Of a stretch of DNA of 64,000 bases, positions 34,584-43,633 are shown piece after piece (positions within the stretch are counted from its first letter, which is position 1; every line of letters begins with the position of its first letter). The notes below the pieces were generated by a model, which had not been told where the DNA came from, made no database searches, and worked only from the letters and a program-made list of their open reading frames with translations. The stretch comes from Halogeometricum limi (GTDB lineage: Archaea > Halobacteriota > Halobacteria > Halobacteriales > Haloferacaceae), in contig NZ_FOYS01000003.1 of assembly GCF_900115785.1 (NCBI RefSeq), positions 1 through 64,000 of the forward strand, given 5' to 3'. The translations under genes were made by a program, and so were the position numbers.

Positions 34584-34844
34584 TCACGCCGACGGTTCGA
34601 TGCGCCAGGTCGTCGCACTCGTGTACGACCACTTCTCGACGGTGAGTTCCGTCGCGGAGTCGCGGAGTTTCACCATCAGCGCGCCGATCTCCTTGGGCGA
34701 GAGTCCGACCTCGTCCGCGATGAACTTCGATTTGAAGTACATCTCTCCGTCCTGTGCTCTGTCGACGAGGTACTGCTTCAGGCGTTCCTCTTTCGACAGG
34801 TCGTTCGCGGCGGGTTCGGTGGAGGGGTTTGCGGTTGCGCTCAT
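34584..34844 (-). CDS. Small winged-helix protein (DUF7123-like)
   Basis: An 86-residue cytoplasmic protein. EERLKQYLVDRAQDGEMYFK followed by IADEVGLSPKEIGALMVKLR is a winged helix, and VEKWSYTSATTWRIE is the wing and last strand. It matches a haloarchaeal family I recall as DUF7123; the fold suggests DNA binding or a regulator of transcription. It has a very good TATA box 40 bases upstream (34884-34891), so it is likely well expressed as a single gene. No partner is evident. Confidence 0.85.
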   Translation of the reverse strand: MSATANPSTEPAANDLSKEERLKQYLVDRAQDGEMYFKSKFIADEVGLSPKEIGALMVKLRDSATELTVEKWSYTSATTWRIEPSA

Positions 34845-35168
34845 CTCTGTGTCACCTCGATTCTGGCTAAGTCGCCGGGACAGTATATAAAGGGGTGAAC
34901 GTTAGGGGTAATTCGCCCCCTTTCAGCCGTAAACCGACGAAAACCGTTCGTTTCAAAATCTTCTCAGAATGCTTTAGATATTTTAGAAAGGCCTCTAACG
35001 TTTTGTTTCGGGAGGTAATTTTTGAATAGATGGTGGTTCTAAAACCGCCCTCGGACCGGTCAGAGTCACCGAGAGTGGGGTTCGCTGACCGATTAGTCGC
35101 GCGGCGAGGCCGGCGCGCGTGCCGCGGGTCGGCCGCGCGTCAGACGCACGCGGGAACGCGTGCGGCCC
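34845..35168. other. Intergenic with strong TATA box and AT-rich stretch
   Basis: The first 50 bases are the promoter of the winged-helix gene. Beyond it, 34940-35040 is AT-rich with repeated T/A runs (TTTCAAAATC, TTTAGATATTTTAG) and no open frame of note. I see no RNA gene. The right end is the terminator side of the moaE fusion gene. Confidence 0.5.
34884..34891 (-). promoter_or_regulatory. TATA box for the winged-helix gene
   Basis: On the minus strand the sequence reads TTTATATA, a near-ideal haloarchaeal TATA box, 40 bases before the ATG at 34844. Transcription would start about 25 bases downstream, giving a leader of roughly 15 bases. Confidence 0.75.
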
Positions 35169-35948
35169 TTACTCGCGGTCGTGGACCCAGAAATCTTCCG
35201 TGACCGTGGTCTCTTTTTTGAAAAGCGGCACCTCGTCCTTCAATCGGTCGATACCGTCTTCGACGGCGCGGAACGACTCCCCGCGGTGACCGGCGAGGAC
35301 GACGACGAACACGATGTCCTCGCCGTCCTCGATGACGCCCGTCCGGTGGAACATCGCCACCTCCTCGACGCCGTCGCGGGCCGCCAGTTCCGACTCGATG
35401 GTCCGCATCTTCGCCTCGGCGACGCCCTCGTACTTCTCGAACGTCAACTGCGTCGTTCGGTCGTCGTCGTCCTCCTCCTTCGCGCGGACGCGTCCGGTGA
35501 ACGTCGCTATCGCGCCGGCCCGTTCCGCACGCGGTGACTGCTTGACCCGTTCGACGAGCGTCGAGAGCGTCACGTGCGGTTCGGCGGACTCCGCCGCCGC
35601 CACGGCGTCGTCGACGCTCGCCTCGTCTGCGTCGGCCGCTTCGAGGACGACGTTCGCGGCGTCCGCCTCCCCGAGGGCGACGGTCGGAACGGTCGCTTCG
35701 GGAAAGCCCGCGAGGAGCGCGTAGTCGTGGTCCGCCGAGAGGTCGTCCAACACCGCTTCGAGAGACGAGTCGCCACCCGCCGCCCGCCACCCGCCGTCGC
35801 CGAGCGTGTACGCCGTGTCGACGCCCTCGCGCCGCGTCGGCCCCCGTCCGTCGACCGCTTCCACCGTCGCGACGCGTCCGTCGAGGCGCGGCGCGACCCG
35901 TTCGAGAAGTGCCGTCGCCCCTGGTCCGACGGCGCCGAGTACGTGCAT
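35169..35948 (-). CDS. moaE: MobB-like/MoaE fusion: molybdopterin synthase large subunit
   Basis: Converts precursor Z to molybdopterin together with MoaD. It has 259 residues, almost twice a normal MoaE, because an N-terminal domain (1-115) resembles MobB; its P-loop region is degenerate (GAVGPGATALLE lacks GKS/T). The MoaE part starts near residue 120 (HVTLSTLVERVKQSPRAERA) and has FTGRVRAKEE, LTFEKYEGVAEAKM, VAMFHRTGVIEDGEDIVFVV and the active-site Lys region PLFKKETTVTEDFWV. Haloarchaea often show this fusion. The ATG at 35946-35948 is chosen. Divergent from pyrH; moaD is not in the window. Confidence 0.9.
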   Translation of the reverse strand: MHVLGAVGPGATALLERVAPRLDGRVATVEAVDGRGPTRREGVDTAYTLGDGGWRAAGGDSSLEAVLDDLSADHDYALLAGFPEATVPTVALGEADAANVVLEAADADEASVDDAVAAAESAEPHVTLSTLVERVKQSPRAERAGAIATFTGRVRAKEEDDDDRTTQLTFEKYEGVAEAKMRTIESELAARDGVEEVAMFHRTGVIEDGEDIVFVVVLAGHRGESFRAVEDGIDRLKDEVPLFKKETTVTEDFWVHDRE

Positions 35949-36122
35949 ATCCTGCAATCCGGGGAGCGACCGGCTTTACGTTATCGGCTGAACCGTCTCG
36001 ACGAACGCTCACCGCCGACGTCGGCCGCGCCGCCGACTCGCGTCGCTTCCGGAGACGTACCGCACGGCCGACATGGAGACGGTTGATAACCCTTAAGCCC
36101 GGTTCGTGGCAACCACGCTGCA

Positions 36123-36842
36123 ATGAGAGTCGTCGTTTCTATCGGAGGGAGTGTGCTCGCGCCCGACCTGGACGCGAGACGGGTCGAAGGTCACGCCGCG
36201 GTCGTCGAGAGACTCGCCCGCGAAGGGGTCGAACTCGGCGCCGTCGTCGGCGGCGGCGGCGTCGCGCGCGACTACATCACCGCGGCGCGTGACCTCGGCG
36301 CGAACGAAGTCCAACTGGACCAGATCGGAATCGACGTGACGCGCATCAACGCACGCCTCCTCATCGCCGCCCTCGGACCGAAAGTCGACCCGAAGGTGGC
36401 GCACGACTACGAGGAGGCGGGCGACTCCATCCGCCGCGGCGACATCTCCGTCATGGGCGGCGTCATGCCCGGACAGACGACGGACGCCGTCGCCGCCGCC
36501 CTCGCCGAGTACGTCGACGCCGACTTGCTCGTCTACGGCACGAGCGCGGACGGCGTGTTCGACGCCGACCCGAGCACGGACGCCGACGCGACGAAGTTCG
36601 AGGAGCTCTCGGCCTCCGAACTCGTCGACGTCATCGCGCCGATGAGCCGAGACGCGGGCGCGTCCGCGCCGGTGGACCTCCTCGCGGCGAAACTCATCGA
36701 ACGCTCCGGGATGCGAACCATCGTCTTGGACGGCACCGACCCCGAGCGCATCGAACACGCCGTCATGCGCGGCGAGCACTCGGGCACCGACATCATCCCC
36801 GAGGGAACCGACGACGAACCGAGCTACTGGGCCCAGCGATAG
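36123..36842 (+). CDS. pyrH: UMP kinase (archaeal PyrH)
   Basis: Makes UDP from UMP in pyrimidine nucleotide synthesis. It has 239 residues of the amino-acid-kinase fold. MRVVVSIGGSVLAPDLD holds the ATP-binding Gly loop, AVVGGGGVARDYI binds the phosphates, GGVMPGQTTDAVAAALAEY is the UMP site and VYGTSADGVFDADP the ATP side. Its TGA or TAG stop is followed directly by the lysS ATG (36843), so the two form one unit. A TATA-like TTGATAAC near 36084 precedes the gene. Confidence 0.94.
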   Translation: MRVVVSIGGSVLAPDLDARRVEGHAAVVERLAREGVELGAVVGGGGVARDYITAARDLGANEVQLDQIGIDVTRINARLLIAALGPKVDPKVAHDYEEAGDSIRRGDISVMGGVMPGQTTDAVAAALAEYVDADLLVYGTSADGVFDADPSTDADATKFEELSASELVDVIAPMSRDAGASAPVDLLAAKLIERSGMRTIVLDGTDPERIEHAVMRGEHSGTDIIPEGTDDEPSYWAQR

Positions 36843-38522
36843 ATGAGCGACGCAGACCCCTCCTCCGACGTGGCCACCGGCGACTACCGCACTGACGACC
36901 CGGACGGACCCGAGGGTCGGCCGACCCACCACGCCTTCTGGGCCGACGCCGTCGCCGACGAGATAGAAGCGCGAGACCCCGAGGAACCGGTCGTCATCAA
37001 AGGCGGCGTCTCGCCGTCCGGCGTCGCCCACCTCGGCAACTTCAACGAGATAATGCGCGGCTACTTCGTCGCCGAAGTGCTCCGCGAACGCGGCTACGAC
37101 GTCCGTCAGGTGTTCACGAGCGACGACAAGGACCCGCTCCGAAAGCTCCCCCGAAAACTCGCCGACCCCGACGGCAACATCGTCGGTCTCGGCGACGTGG
37201 ACGCCGGCGCTCTCGGGCGCAACCTCGGCAAGCCCTACACCTCGATTCCCGACCCGTTCGGCGAGGCCGATTCCTACGCCGCGCACTTCGCGAACCTGCT
37301 GAAGGCCGACGCGGACCGTCTCGGCGTCCCGGTCGAGATGCTCTCGAACACCGACCTCTACGCGGACGGCACGTTCGACCCCGTCGTCGAACGCGTCCTC
37401 TCGGACGTCGAGAACGCCCGTGAGGTCCTCTCGAAGTACCAGAACAAGGTCGACGAGGAGTACGTCCCGTTCAACCCCGTCTGCGAGGAGTGTGGCAAAG
37501 TGACCGAGACGGTGACGGACATCGACCTCGACTCGAAGACGGTCGACTACGTCTGCACGGACCTGACCGTCGGCGACCAGACCATCGACGGCTGTGGCCA
37601 CGAGGGGACGGCGACGTTCAGAGAGGGCAAACTCCCGTGGCGGTTCGAGTGGCCCGGCCAGTGGCAGGTGCTCGGCGTCGACTTCGAACCGTTCGGCAAG
37701 GACCACGCCGAAGGTTCGTGGCCGTCCGGCGAGGACATCGCGCGCAACGTCCTCGAAATCGAACCGCCCGTCCCGATGACGTACGAGTGGTTCACGCTGA
37801 ACGGCGAGGCACTGTCGTCGTCGGCGGGGAACATCGTCACTGTCCCGGAGATTCTCGAACTCCTCGAACCCGAAGTCCTGCGCTACTTCTTCAGTCTGGA
37901 CCCGCGGAAGGCCCGGAATCTGGACCTCTCGCGCCTGGACCAACTCGTCGACGACTTCGACCGCTTCGAACGCGCGTACTTCGGCGAGGTGGAAGACGAG
38001 ACGCTCACGGCCGTCGCCGAACGCGCATACCCGTTCGTCGTCGACGAGGTACGCGAGGACCGCGTTCGCCTCCCGTACACGTTCGCGGCCGTCCTCGGGA
38101 TGACCGACGACAGGGACCTCAGAGTGCAGATGGCGTACAACGAGGGCCACTTCACCGACGAGACGCCCGAATGGGCCATCGAAGAGGCGCTCGAACGCGT
38201 CGAGAAAGCCCGCGCGTGGGCCGAGCAGATGGACAACGCGTACAACTACCGCTTGCAGGTCGAGATGCCCGAGACCGACTTCGGAGACGACGTCGCCGCT
38301 GCTCTGGAGGACCTCGCAACGTTCGTCGAGGACGGACACGACGGCGAGGAGATTCAAGGCGAGATATACGAGACGGCCAAACGCCACGACATCGACGTGA
38401 GCGACCTGTTCGGCGCGGGCTACCGCCTGTTCTTCGACCAGACGCAGGGGCCGCGTCTCGGCGAGTTCCTCGGCGACTTAGACCAGCAGTTCGTCGTGAA
38501 GCGGTTGCGGCGCGAAGAGTAG
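36843..38522 (+). CDS. lysS: Lysine--tRNA ligase, class I
   Basis: Charges tRNA-Lys; class I LysRS is the form found in most Euryarchaeota. It has 559 residues. Signature 1 (HIGH-like) is GVAHLGNFNE and signature 2 (KMSKS-like) is ALSSSAGN. A zinc-binding insert is seen in CEECGKVTETV and later DGCGHEG. The C-terminal helical anticodon domain fills residues 400-559. The ATG follows the pyrH stop without a gap, giving a pyrH-lysS operon. The substrate tRNA-Lys(TTT) gene lies at 14042-14115 in this window. Confidence 0.96.
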   Translation: MSDADPSSDVATGDYRTDDPDGPEGRPTHHAFWADAVADEIEARDPEEPVVIKGGVSPSGVAHLGNFNEIMRGYFVAEVLRERGYDVRQVFTSDDKDPLRKLPRKLADPDGNIVGLGDVDAGALGRNLGKPYTSIPDPFGEADSYAAHFANLLKADADRLGVPVEMLSNTDLYADGTFDPVVERVLSDVENAREVLSKYQNKVDEEYVPFNPVCEECGKVTETVTDIDLDSKTVDYVCTDLTVGDQTIDGCGHEGTATFREGKLPWRFEWPGQWQVLGVDFEPFGKDHAEGSWPSGEDIARNVLEIEPPVPMTYEWFTLNGEALSSSAGNIVTVPEILELLEPEVLRYFFSLDPRKARNLDLSRLDQLVDDFDRFERAYFGEVEDETLTAVAERAYPFVVDEVREDRVRLPYTFAAVLGMTDDRDLRVQMAYNEGHFTDETPEWAIEEALERVEKARAWAEQMDNAYNYRLQVEMPETDFGDDVAAALEDLATFVEDGHDGEEIQGEIYETAKRHDIDVSDLFGAGYRLFFDQTQGPRLGEFLGDLDQQFVVKRLRREE

Positions 38523-38538
38523 TCGGTCGCGGACCGAC

Positions 38539-39075
38539 TCAGTTCTCCTCGATGGCGTCGATGACGACCATCCCGACGACGGCGAGTCGGGGGTCGACGT
38601 CACCCGTCAGGTCTATCTGGTACTTGTCCCGGAAGGAGAACGCCTCGGAGACGTCGCCCAGTTTCTCGCCCGACGGCGAGACGATGTCGTAGTTGAACGG
38701 GATGAACGTCGTCACGTGGCGGCGAAGCAACGCCATCAGCGTGCTGTCCTCTCGGACCGTCGCCACCGTCTGCCCGTCGGGACCGAGCAGTTCGTACTCG
38801 TGTTTGAAGAAGGACATCACGCTGCGCTTGACCGACCCGATTCGGTCGCCCGTCTCCGAGTCGACGATGTCGTACGCGGCGGCCACGTCGAGGACGCTGT
38901 CGGCCTTCACGCGGAACCGTTCCTCGCCCGTGTCGGGGTCGGTAAAGCGGAAGTCCTCTTTCAGTTTGAACCTCTTCTGCTTGGACTCCAGAATCGCCGT
39001 GTCGCCCTCGTAGACGCGGTATTTGTTCCCGATGCGTATCTTCTGTCGGACCTCGTAGTGGCTCCCGTCGAACAT
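38539..39075 (-). CDS. LURP-one-related/scramblase-like protein
   Basis: A 178-residue beta-barrel-type protein. SHYEVRQKIRIGNKYRVYEG at the start, KLKEDFRFTDPDTGEERFRV, YDIVDSETGDRIGSVKRSV and the ending YQIDLTGDVDPRLAVVGMV match the tubby-like LURP-one fold shared with phospholipid scramblases. The last hydrophobic helix may contact the membrane. Archaeal members have no settled function. The ATG at 39073-39075 is chosen as the start of the conserved region. It converges on lysS with 16 bases between stops. Confidence 0.82.
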   Translation of the reverse strand: MFDGSHYEVRQKIRIGNKYRVYEGDTAILESKQKRFKLKEDFRFTDPDTGEERFRVKADSVLDVAAAYDIVDSETGDRIGSVKRSVMSFFKHEYELLGPDGQTVATVREDSTLMALLRRHVTTFIPFNYDIVSPSGEKLGDVSEAFSFRDKYQIDLTGDVDPRLAVVGMVVIDAIEEN

Positions 39076-39232
39076 CGTTCTCGGGCGAGCGTTCTTCGCT
39101 CTCACGGATAGTGTTTCGGGCGACGCGGGCAGATTTATGTCACCGTCTCGCGTACCCCTCATCTACGTTAGACGGGCCACAGACGCCGACCCGGCGTACT
39201 CTTCCCGTGTCACCCGTCGTGCGGAGGTCACA

Positions 39233-39499
39233 ATGGCACTCATCGAACTCAACTTCGGGCGCGGACGAACCGACGACGACTCCACCGACGACGCCGTCGA
39301 GATTCCGATTCACGACGACGAGACGGAGTCGTCTTCGAGGGGACGAACGCTCCTGCGCGTCCTCCTCGTCGTCGCCACCGTCGCCGCGGCGGCGTATCTC
39401 TTCTCTCGCCGCGCGAGTGCGCCCGACGACTCGGAGTTCGCCGAGATTCCGCTGGACGACGACAAGGCGGAGGCGGGCGTCGAACCGACCGACGAGTGA
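39233..39499 (+). CDS. Small single-helix membrane protein, unknown
   Basis: An 88-residue acidic protein with one central hydrophobic helix (LLRVLLVVATVAAAAYLFS, about residues 41-59) and charged tails; MALIELNFGRGRTDDDS begins it. The C-terminal tail IPLDDDKAEAGVEPTDE mirrors an N-terminal IPIHDDETES motif. I do not recognise a family. It precedes the PDZ-containing S2P by 52 bases on the same strand and could be a partner or substrate of it; this is only positional inference. Confidence 0.65.
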   Translation: MALIELNFGRGRTDDDSTDDAVEIPIHDDETESSSRGRTLLRVLLVVATVAAAAYLFSRRASAPDDSEFAEIPLDDDKAEAGVEPTDE

Positions 39500-39551
39500 G
39501 CGTCCGCGGCAACCCGAACGTCTTTCAGCGCTGACCCCCTCCTTTCCGACG

Positions 39552-41366
39552 ATGAACACCCTACTGTGGGTTCTCGTCGGTCTACTGGCGTACTCTCTCG
39601 TCGCCCTCCTCCTGCGTCGATACGGCCTCCTCCCGTCGTCGATTCGCGTGCAAGGTCCGTTCACGACCGTTCACACGAAACGGGGGCGCGACTTCATCGA
39701 CTGGGTCGCGAGACCCAAGCGGTTCTGGCGAGCGTGGACCAACCTCGGCCTCGGTGCGGCACTCGTCATCATGGTCGGGATGTTCCTGTTCCTCCTCGTA
39801 CAGGGGATATTCATCCTCCGGAACCCGCCCGCGCCCTCGGCGGTCAACCAGCCGCAGAACTTCCTCGTCATCCCGGGCGTCAACGACTTCCTGCCGCTCT
39901 CGGTGGCTCCCGAAATCGTCCTCGGCCTCCTCGTCGGACTCGTCGTCCACGAGGGGGGTCACGGCATCCTCTGTCGCGTCGAGGGTATCGACATCGAGTC
40001 GATGGGTCTCTTCCTGTTCACCATCATCCCGCTCGGGGCGTTCGTCGAACCCGACGAGGAGAGCCAGCGAAACGCCTCCCGCGGCGGCAAGTCGCGGATG
40101 TTCGCCGCAGGTGTGACGAACAACTTCGCGGTCACCATCGTCGCGTTCGCTCTCCTGTTCGGTCCCGTCATCGGTTCTATCGCCGTCGCACCCGGGATGG
40201 CCGTCGCGGGGTCGTACGACGGGTCGCCCGCCGCCGCCGCCGGTATCGGTCAGGGCGACCGGATAACGGCCGTCGGCGGCGTCGCCGTCGACAACGAGAC
40301 GACGCTGGAGTCGGCGCTCCAGTCGACCGACGACCGCTCGGTCGAAGTCGAACTCAACGGCGGTGAGAGCGCCGCAGACCCCGACGAGCGGACGGTCACC
40401 GTCGAGCGGTCGCTCATCGTCGCCGGGTCCGTCGCGGGAAACCCGGCGAACCTCTCGGTCGGTGACGACCCGATAGCCGTCACCGCGGTGAACGGGACGC
40501 CCGTGAACACCCAGACCGGGTTCGTCGAAGCCGTCGGCGAGGACCGGTTCGCCACGGTGACCACCTCTCGCGGCGACGTGACCATCCCCGTCGGCGCGTA
40601 CATCACTCGCGTCGCCGAGGACGGGCCGCTCGCCAGTGCGGGTGCACCCACAGACGGGAGCGTCATCGTCACGGCCATCGACGGCGAACGCGTCGCGTCC
40701 GCCACCGACCTCGACCGCGTCTTAGACGGGACGCGCCCCGGCGAGACGGTCCCGGTCGAACTCTACGACGACGGCGAACTGCGGACGTACGACGTGACGC
40801 TCGGCGAGAACCCCTCCGACGGCGGTGGCTTCCTCGGCGTCAACCTCTTCCCCGGGTCGAGCGGCCTCCTCCTCACGGACTTCGGCGTGCAGTCGTACCC
40901 CGCGGGCACGTACGTCGCCCTTCTCGGCGGCGACGGCGGGTCCGACGCCCTCGGCATCTCCGGCGCTATCGCGGACTCGCCGCTCAGCGCCGTCTACGTC
41001 GCGCTCATCCTCCCTCTCGCGTCGCTCGTCCTCGGTATCCCGAACTTCCCGGGCTTCACGGGTAACGTCGCCAACTTCTACAGCATCGCGGGGCCGCTCG
41101 ACTTCCTCGGTTCGGGGGTGTTCCTCCTCGCGAACGTCTGCTTCTGGATGGCGTGGATAAACCTCCAGCTGGCGATGTTCAACTGCATCCCCGGCTACCC
41201 GCTGGACGGCGGACGCATCCTCCGGACGAGTACGGAGGCGGTCGTCTCGCGCCTCCCGGTGTCCGAACCGTACACCGTCGTCCGAACCATCACGACGGGC
41301 GTCGGACTGACGATGCTGCTGTCGCTCATGTTGCTCGTGTTCGGGCCGACGATTCTCGGCGGCTAG
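39552..41366 (+). CDS. Site-2 protease with two PDZ domains (M50)
   Basis: A 604-residue intramembrane zinc protease. Several helices precede the zinc motif HEGGHGIL (H133, E134, H137). PDZ-like domains occupy about residues 215-300 (GSPAAAAGIGQGDRITAVGG) and 340-425 (DGPLASAGAPTDGSVIVTAI). The last-ligand motif is NCIPGYPLDGGRI near residue 555. Tandem PDZ domains between the two catalytic halves match the RseP/EcfE-like plan, which releases membrane-bound regulators. The ATG at 39552 begins the first helix (MNTLLWVLVGLLAY). No target is evident nearby except perhaps the small membrane protein upstream. Confidence 0.9.
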   Translation: MNTLLWVLVGLLAYSLVALLLRRYGLLPSSIRVQGPFTTVHTKRGRDFIDWVARPKRFWRAWTNLGLGAALVIMVGMFLFLLVQGIFILRNPPAPSAVNQPQNFLVIPGVNDFLPLSVAPEIVLGLLVGLVVHEGGHGILCRVEGIDIESMGLFLFTIIPLGAFVEPDEESQRNASRGGKSRMFAAGVTNNFAVTIVAFALLFGPVIGSIAVAPGMAVAGSYDGSPAAAAGIGQGDRITAVGGVAVDNETTLESALQSTDDRSVEVELNGGESAADPDERTVTVERSLIVAGSVAGNPANLSVGDDPIAVTAVNGTPVNTQTGFVEAVGEDRFATVTTSRGDVTIPVGAYITRVAEDGPLASAGAPTDGSVIVTAIDGERVASATDLDRVLDGTRPGETVPVELYDDGELRTYDVTLGENPSDGGGFLGVNLFPGSSGLLLTDFGVQSYPAGTYVALLGGDGGSDALGISGAIADSPLSAVYVALILPLASLVLGIPNFPGFTGNVANFYSIAGPLDFLGSGVFLLANVCFWMAWINLQLAMFNCIPGYPLDGGRILRTSTEAVVSRLPVSEPYTVVRTITTGVGLTMLLSLMLLVFGPTILGG

Positions 41367-41416
41367 ACGCTGCGGCGGGCGGCGGCTGAGGCGAGGGGCG
41401 ACGGACTCCTCCGGCG

Positions 41417-41941
41417 TCAGTCGTCGTCGGGTTCGACGCCTTCTCGCTCGTAGAACGCTTCGGGCGTCGCGTCGATTCGCTCGAACGTGCCGAAGTCTCG
41501 CTCGTGGTGTCGGATGAGCTGTTCGATGATCCACGAACTGAACGTCTCGTCGAACCGGAACAGTCCCTCCGGCGTCTCCACCTCGAACCGGTCGTCCGTC
41601 GCGAAGGCGACGTAGACGTGGTAGAACCCGAGGATGACGTCGACGAAGTCGGCCGCTTTCGACCCGGAATCGCGGCGTTTCTCCGCGAGTTCGTCGCGGC
41701 CGGCGTCCGTGAGTTCGAAGTACTTTCTGTCCGACTCTTCTTCGCGTTCGACTCGGGTGGTCCAGCCCTTGTCCTCGAACTTGTAGAGGATGGGGTAGAC
41801 GGACCCGTAGGAGGGCTCCCAGTGGCCACCGCTGATGTCGTTTATCTCCTTCAGTATCTCGTAGCCGTACCGCGGCTTCTCGTCTAAGAGTTCGAGCACG
41901 AGGTACGAGATGAGTCCCTTCGGGGGGCCACTCTTCCGCAT
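41417..41941 (-). CDS. PadR-family transcription regulator
   Basis: A 174-residue winged-helix regulator. PPKGLISYLVLELLDEKPRY then GYEILKEINDISGGHWEPSY and GSVYPILYKFEDKGW form the PadR DNA-binding domain. The C-terminal half is helical and dimerising, with Phe/Tyr-rich stretch VILGFYHVYVAFATDD that could form a ligand pocket. The ATG at 41939-41941 gives MRKSGPPKG. It is divergent from pitA across 133 bases, so it may control itself or pitA. Such regulators often govern efflux or phenolic stress genes; the signal is unknown. Confidence 0.88.
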   Translation of the reverse strand: MRKSGPPKGLISYLVLELLDEKPRYGYEILKEINDISGGHWEPSYGSVYPILYKFEDKGWTTRVEREEESDRKYFELTDAGRDELAEKRRDSGSKAADFVDVILGFYHVYVAFATDDRFEVETPEGLFRFDETFSSWIIEQLIRHHERDFGTFERIDATPEAFYEREGVEPDDD

Positions 41942-42074
41942 CGGACGTGAGTTCCTATCCACTCCGTGAAAGGGTTTCGGTCGTCGCGGGAATTTCTGCA
42001 TGTTCGTCAGGTTCGTTCACGAACGACGCACCGGACTCGCAACTCCCATACGGGAGGGATTCTAACCCTCTCCC

Positions 42075-43607
42075 ATGCCAGAAGCCCCACCGACCGACGA
42101 GGGTTGGTTCGTCCTGCACGACTTCAGAACCGTGGACTGGGACGCGTGGCGCGCCGCGCCCGAACACGAACGGGACCGCGCCGTCGGCGAGGGCGTCGAG
42201 TACCTCCGCACGCACGAGAACGTCGAAGACGCCGACGAGGGTGCCTCGGCCGTCTTCTCCGTCCTGGGACACAAAGCGGACCTCCTCGTCGTCCACTTCC
42301 GACCGACGTTAGACGACCTCTCGCGCGCGGAACGGCAGTTCGAGCGAACGTCGCTCGCGAACTTCACCGAACAGACCAGTTCCTACGTCTCTGTCACCGA
42401 GATTTCGGGCTACGTCTCGCAGGACTACTTCGAGGACGAGGACGCCGACGTCGACGAGGGTCTCCGTCGGTACATGGAGGGGAAACTCCACCCCGAGATT
42501 CCCGACGACCAGTACGTCTCGTTCTATCCGATGTCGAAGCGCCGCGGCGAGACGCACAACTGGTACGACCTGCCGTTCGACGACCGCGCGGAGATGATGT
42601 CCGAACACGGCGACACCGGCCGGGAGTTCGCCGGGAAAATAAAGCAGGTCATCGCCTCCTCCGTCGGCTTCGACGACCACGAGTGGGGCGTGACGCTGTT
42701 CGCCGACGACCCGACGGACATCAAAGACATCGTCTACGAGATGCGCTTCGACGAGGCGTCCTCGAAGTACGGCGAGTTCGGCGAGTTCTACGTCGGACGC
42801 CGGTTCCCGCCCGCAGACTTGGGCGCGTACCTCGCGGGCGAGTCCGTCCCGACGGACGAGGGAGACTCCGCACACGCCGAACACGGCGCGCACGGGTCGG
42901 CACACGGCCACGCGCACGGCGACTCTCCCCACGGTGGCGGCGGCCATGGTGGCTCCGCCGGCGGCGGCAGCGGACACGCTCACGGCGACGCACCGCACGG
43001 CGACTCCGGCGAGGGCGACGAGACCGAGAGCATTCGCGGCGAACTCGAAGACCTGAACATCTACGCGGGCAAGCCGCACGGCGAGGACGTGTACGCCACC
43101 GTCCTCTACTCCGAGGCGGATGCAGACGAGTTGTTCGAGGAAGTCGAGGGACTGCGCGGCAACTTCGAACACTACGGCACGCACGTCAAGACGGCCGTCT
43201 ACACCGCGAACGAGCGCGACCGGTCGGCCGTCGTGAGCATCTGGGAGACGCAGTCCGCCGCGGAGACGGCGGCGGGGTTCCTCTCGGAACTCCCCGGAAT
43301 CGTCTCGCGTGCGGGTGAAGAGTCCGGATTCGGGACGATGGGGATGTTCTACACGGTCAAACCCGACTACCGCGAGGAGTTCGTCGAGAAGTTCGCGACG
43401 GTCGGAGAACTCCTCTCGGACATCGACGGCCACCAGGACACGGACCTGATGGTAAACACCGAAGACGAGAACGACATGTTCATCGCCAGCCAGTGGGACG
43501 CCCGCGAGGACGCGATGGGCTTCTTCCGCTCGGACGCCTTCCGCGACACGGTCCAGTGGGGTCGCGACGTTCTCGCTGACCGCCCGCGACACGTGTTCTT
43601 AGCGTAG
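42075..43607 (+). CDS. pitA: PitA-type fusion: chlorite-dismutase-like (HemQ) plus antibiotic monooxygenase domain
   Basis: Haloarchaeal haem protein of 510 residues. Residues 1-235 are a chlorite dismutase/HemQ-type domain (GWFVLHDFRTVDWDAWR, then YVSFYPMSKRRGETHNWYDL, with the conserved Tyr/Lys/His used for coproporphyrin handling). A His/Gly-rich linker at 255-315 (AHGSAHGHAHGDSPHGGGG) may bind metal. Residues 325-510 contain ABM-type ferredoxin folds (YATVLYSEADADELFEEVEG; GMFYTVKPDYREEFVEKFA). The same architecture was described as PitA in Haloferax volcanii. It probably acts in haem synthesis as a coprohaem decarboxylase; the second domain's job is unclear. The neighbour PadR gene may regulate it. 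Confidence 0.92.
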   Translation: MPEAPPTDEGWFVLHDFRTVDWDAWRAAPEHERDRAVGEGVEYLRTHENVEDADEGASAVFSVLGHKADLLVVHFRPTLDDLSRAERQFERTSLANFTEQTSSYVSVTEISGYVSQDYFEDEDADVDEGLRRYMEGKLHPEIPDDQYVSFYPMSKRRGETHNWYDLPFDDRAEMMSEHGDTGREFAGKIKQVIASSVGFDDHEWGVTLFADDPTDIKDIVYEMRFDEASSKYGEFGEFYVGRRFPPADLGAYLAGESVPTDEGDSAHAEHGAHGSAHGHAHGDSPHGGGGHGGSAGGGSGHAHGDAPHGDSGEGDETESIRGELEDLNIYAGKPHGEDVYATVLYSEADADELFEEVEGLRGNFEHYGTHVKTAVYTANERDRSAVVSIWETQSAAETAAGFLSELPGIVSRAGEESGFGTMGMFYTVKPDYREEFVEKFATVGELLSDIDGHQDTDLMVNTEDENDMFIASQWDAREDAMGFFRSDAFRDTVQWGRDVLADRPRHVFLA

Positions 43608-43633
43608 GTCCGCGAACGGAGTGAGCGGCTCTC

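Noticed and set aside
36093-38387. A 764-residue minus-strand protein
   Set aside because: It is the reverse reading of pyrH and lysS, both certain genes; GC-rich genes commonly leave such frames open.
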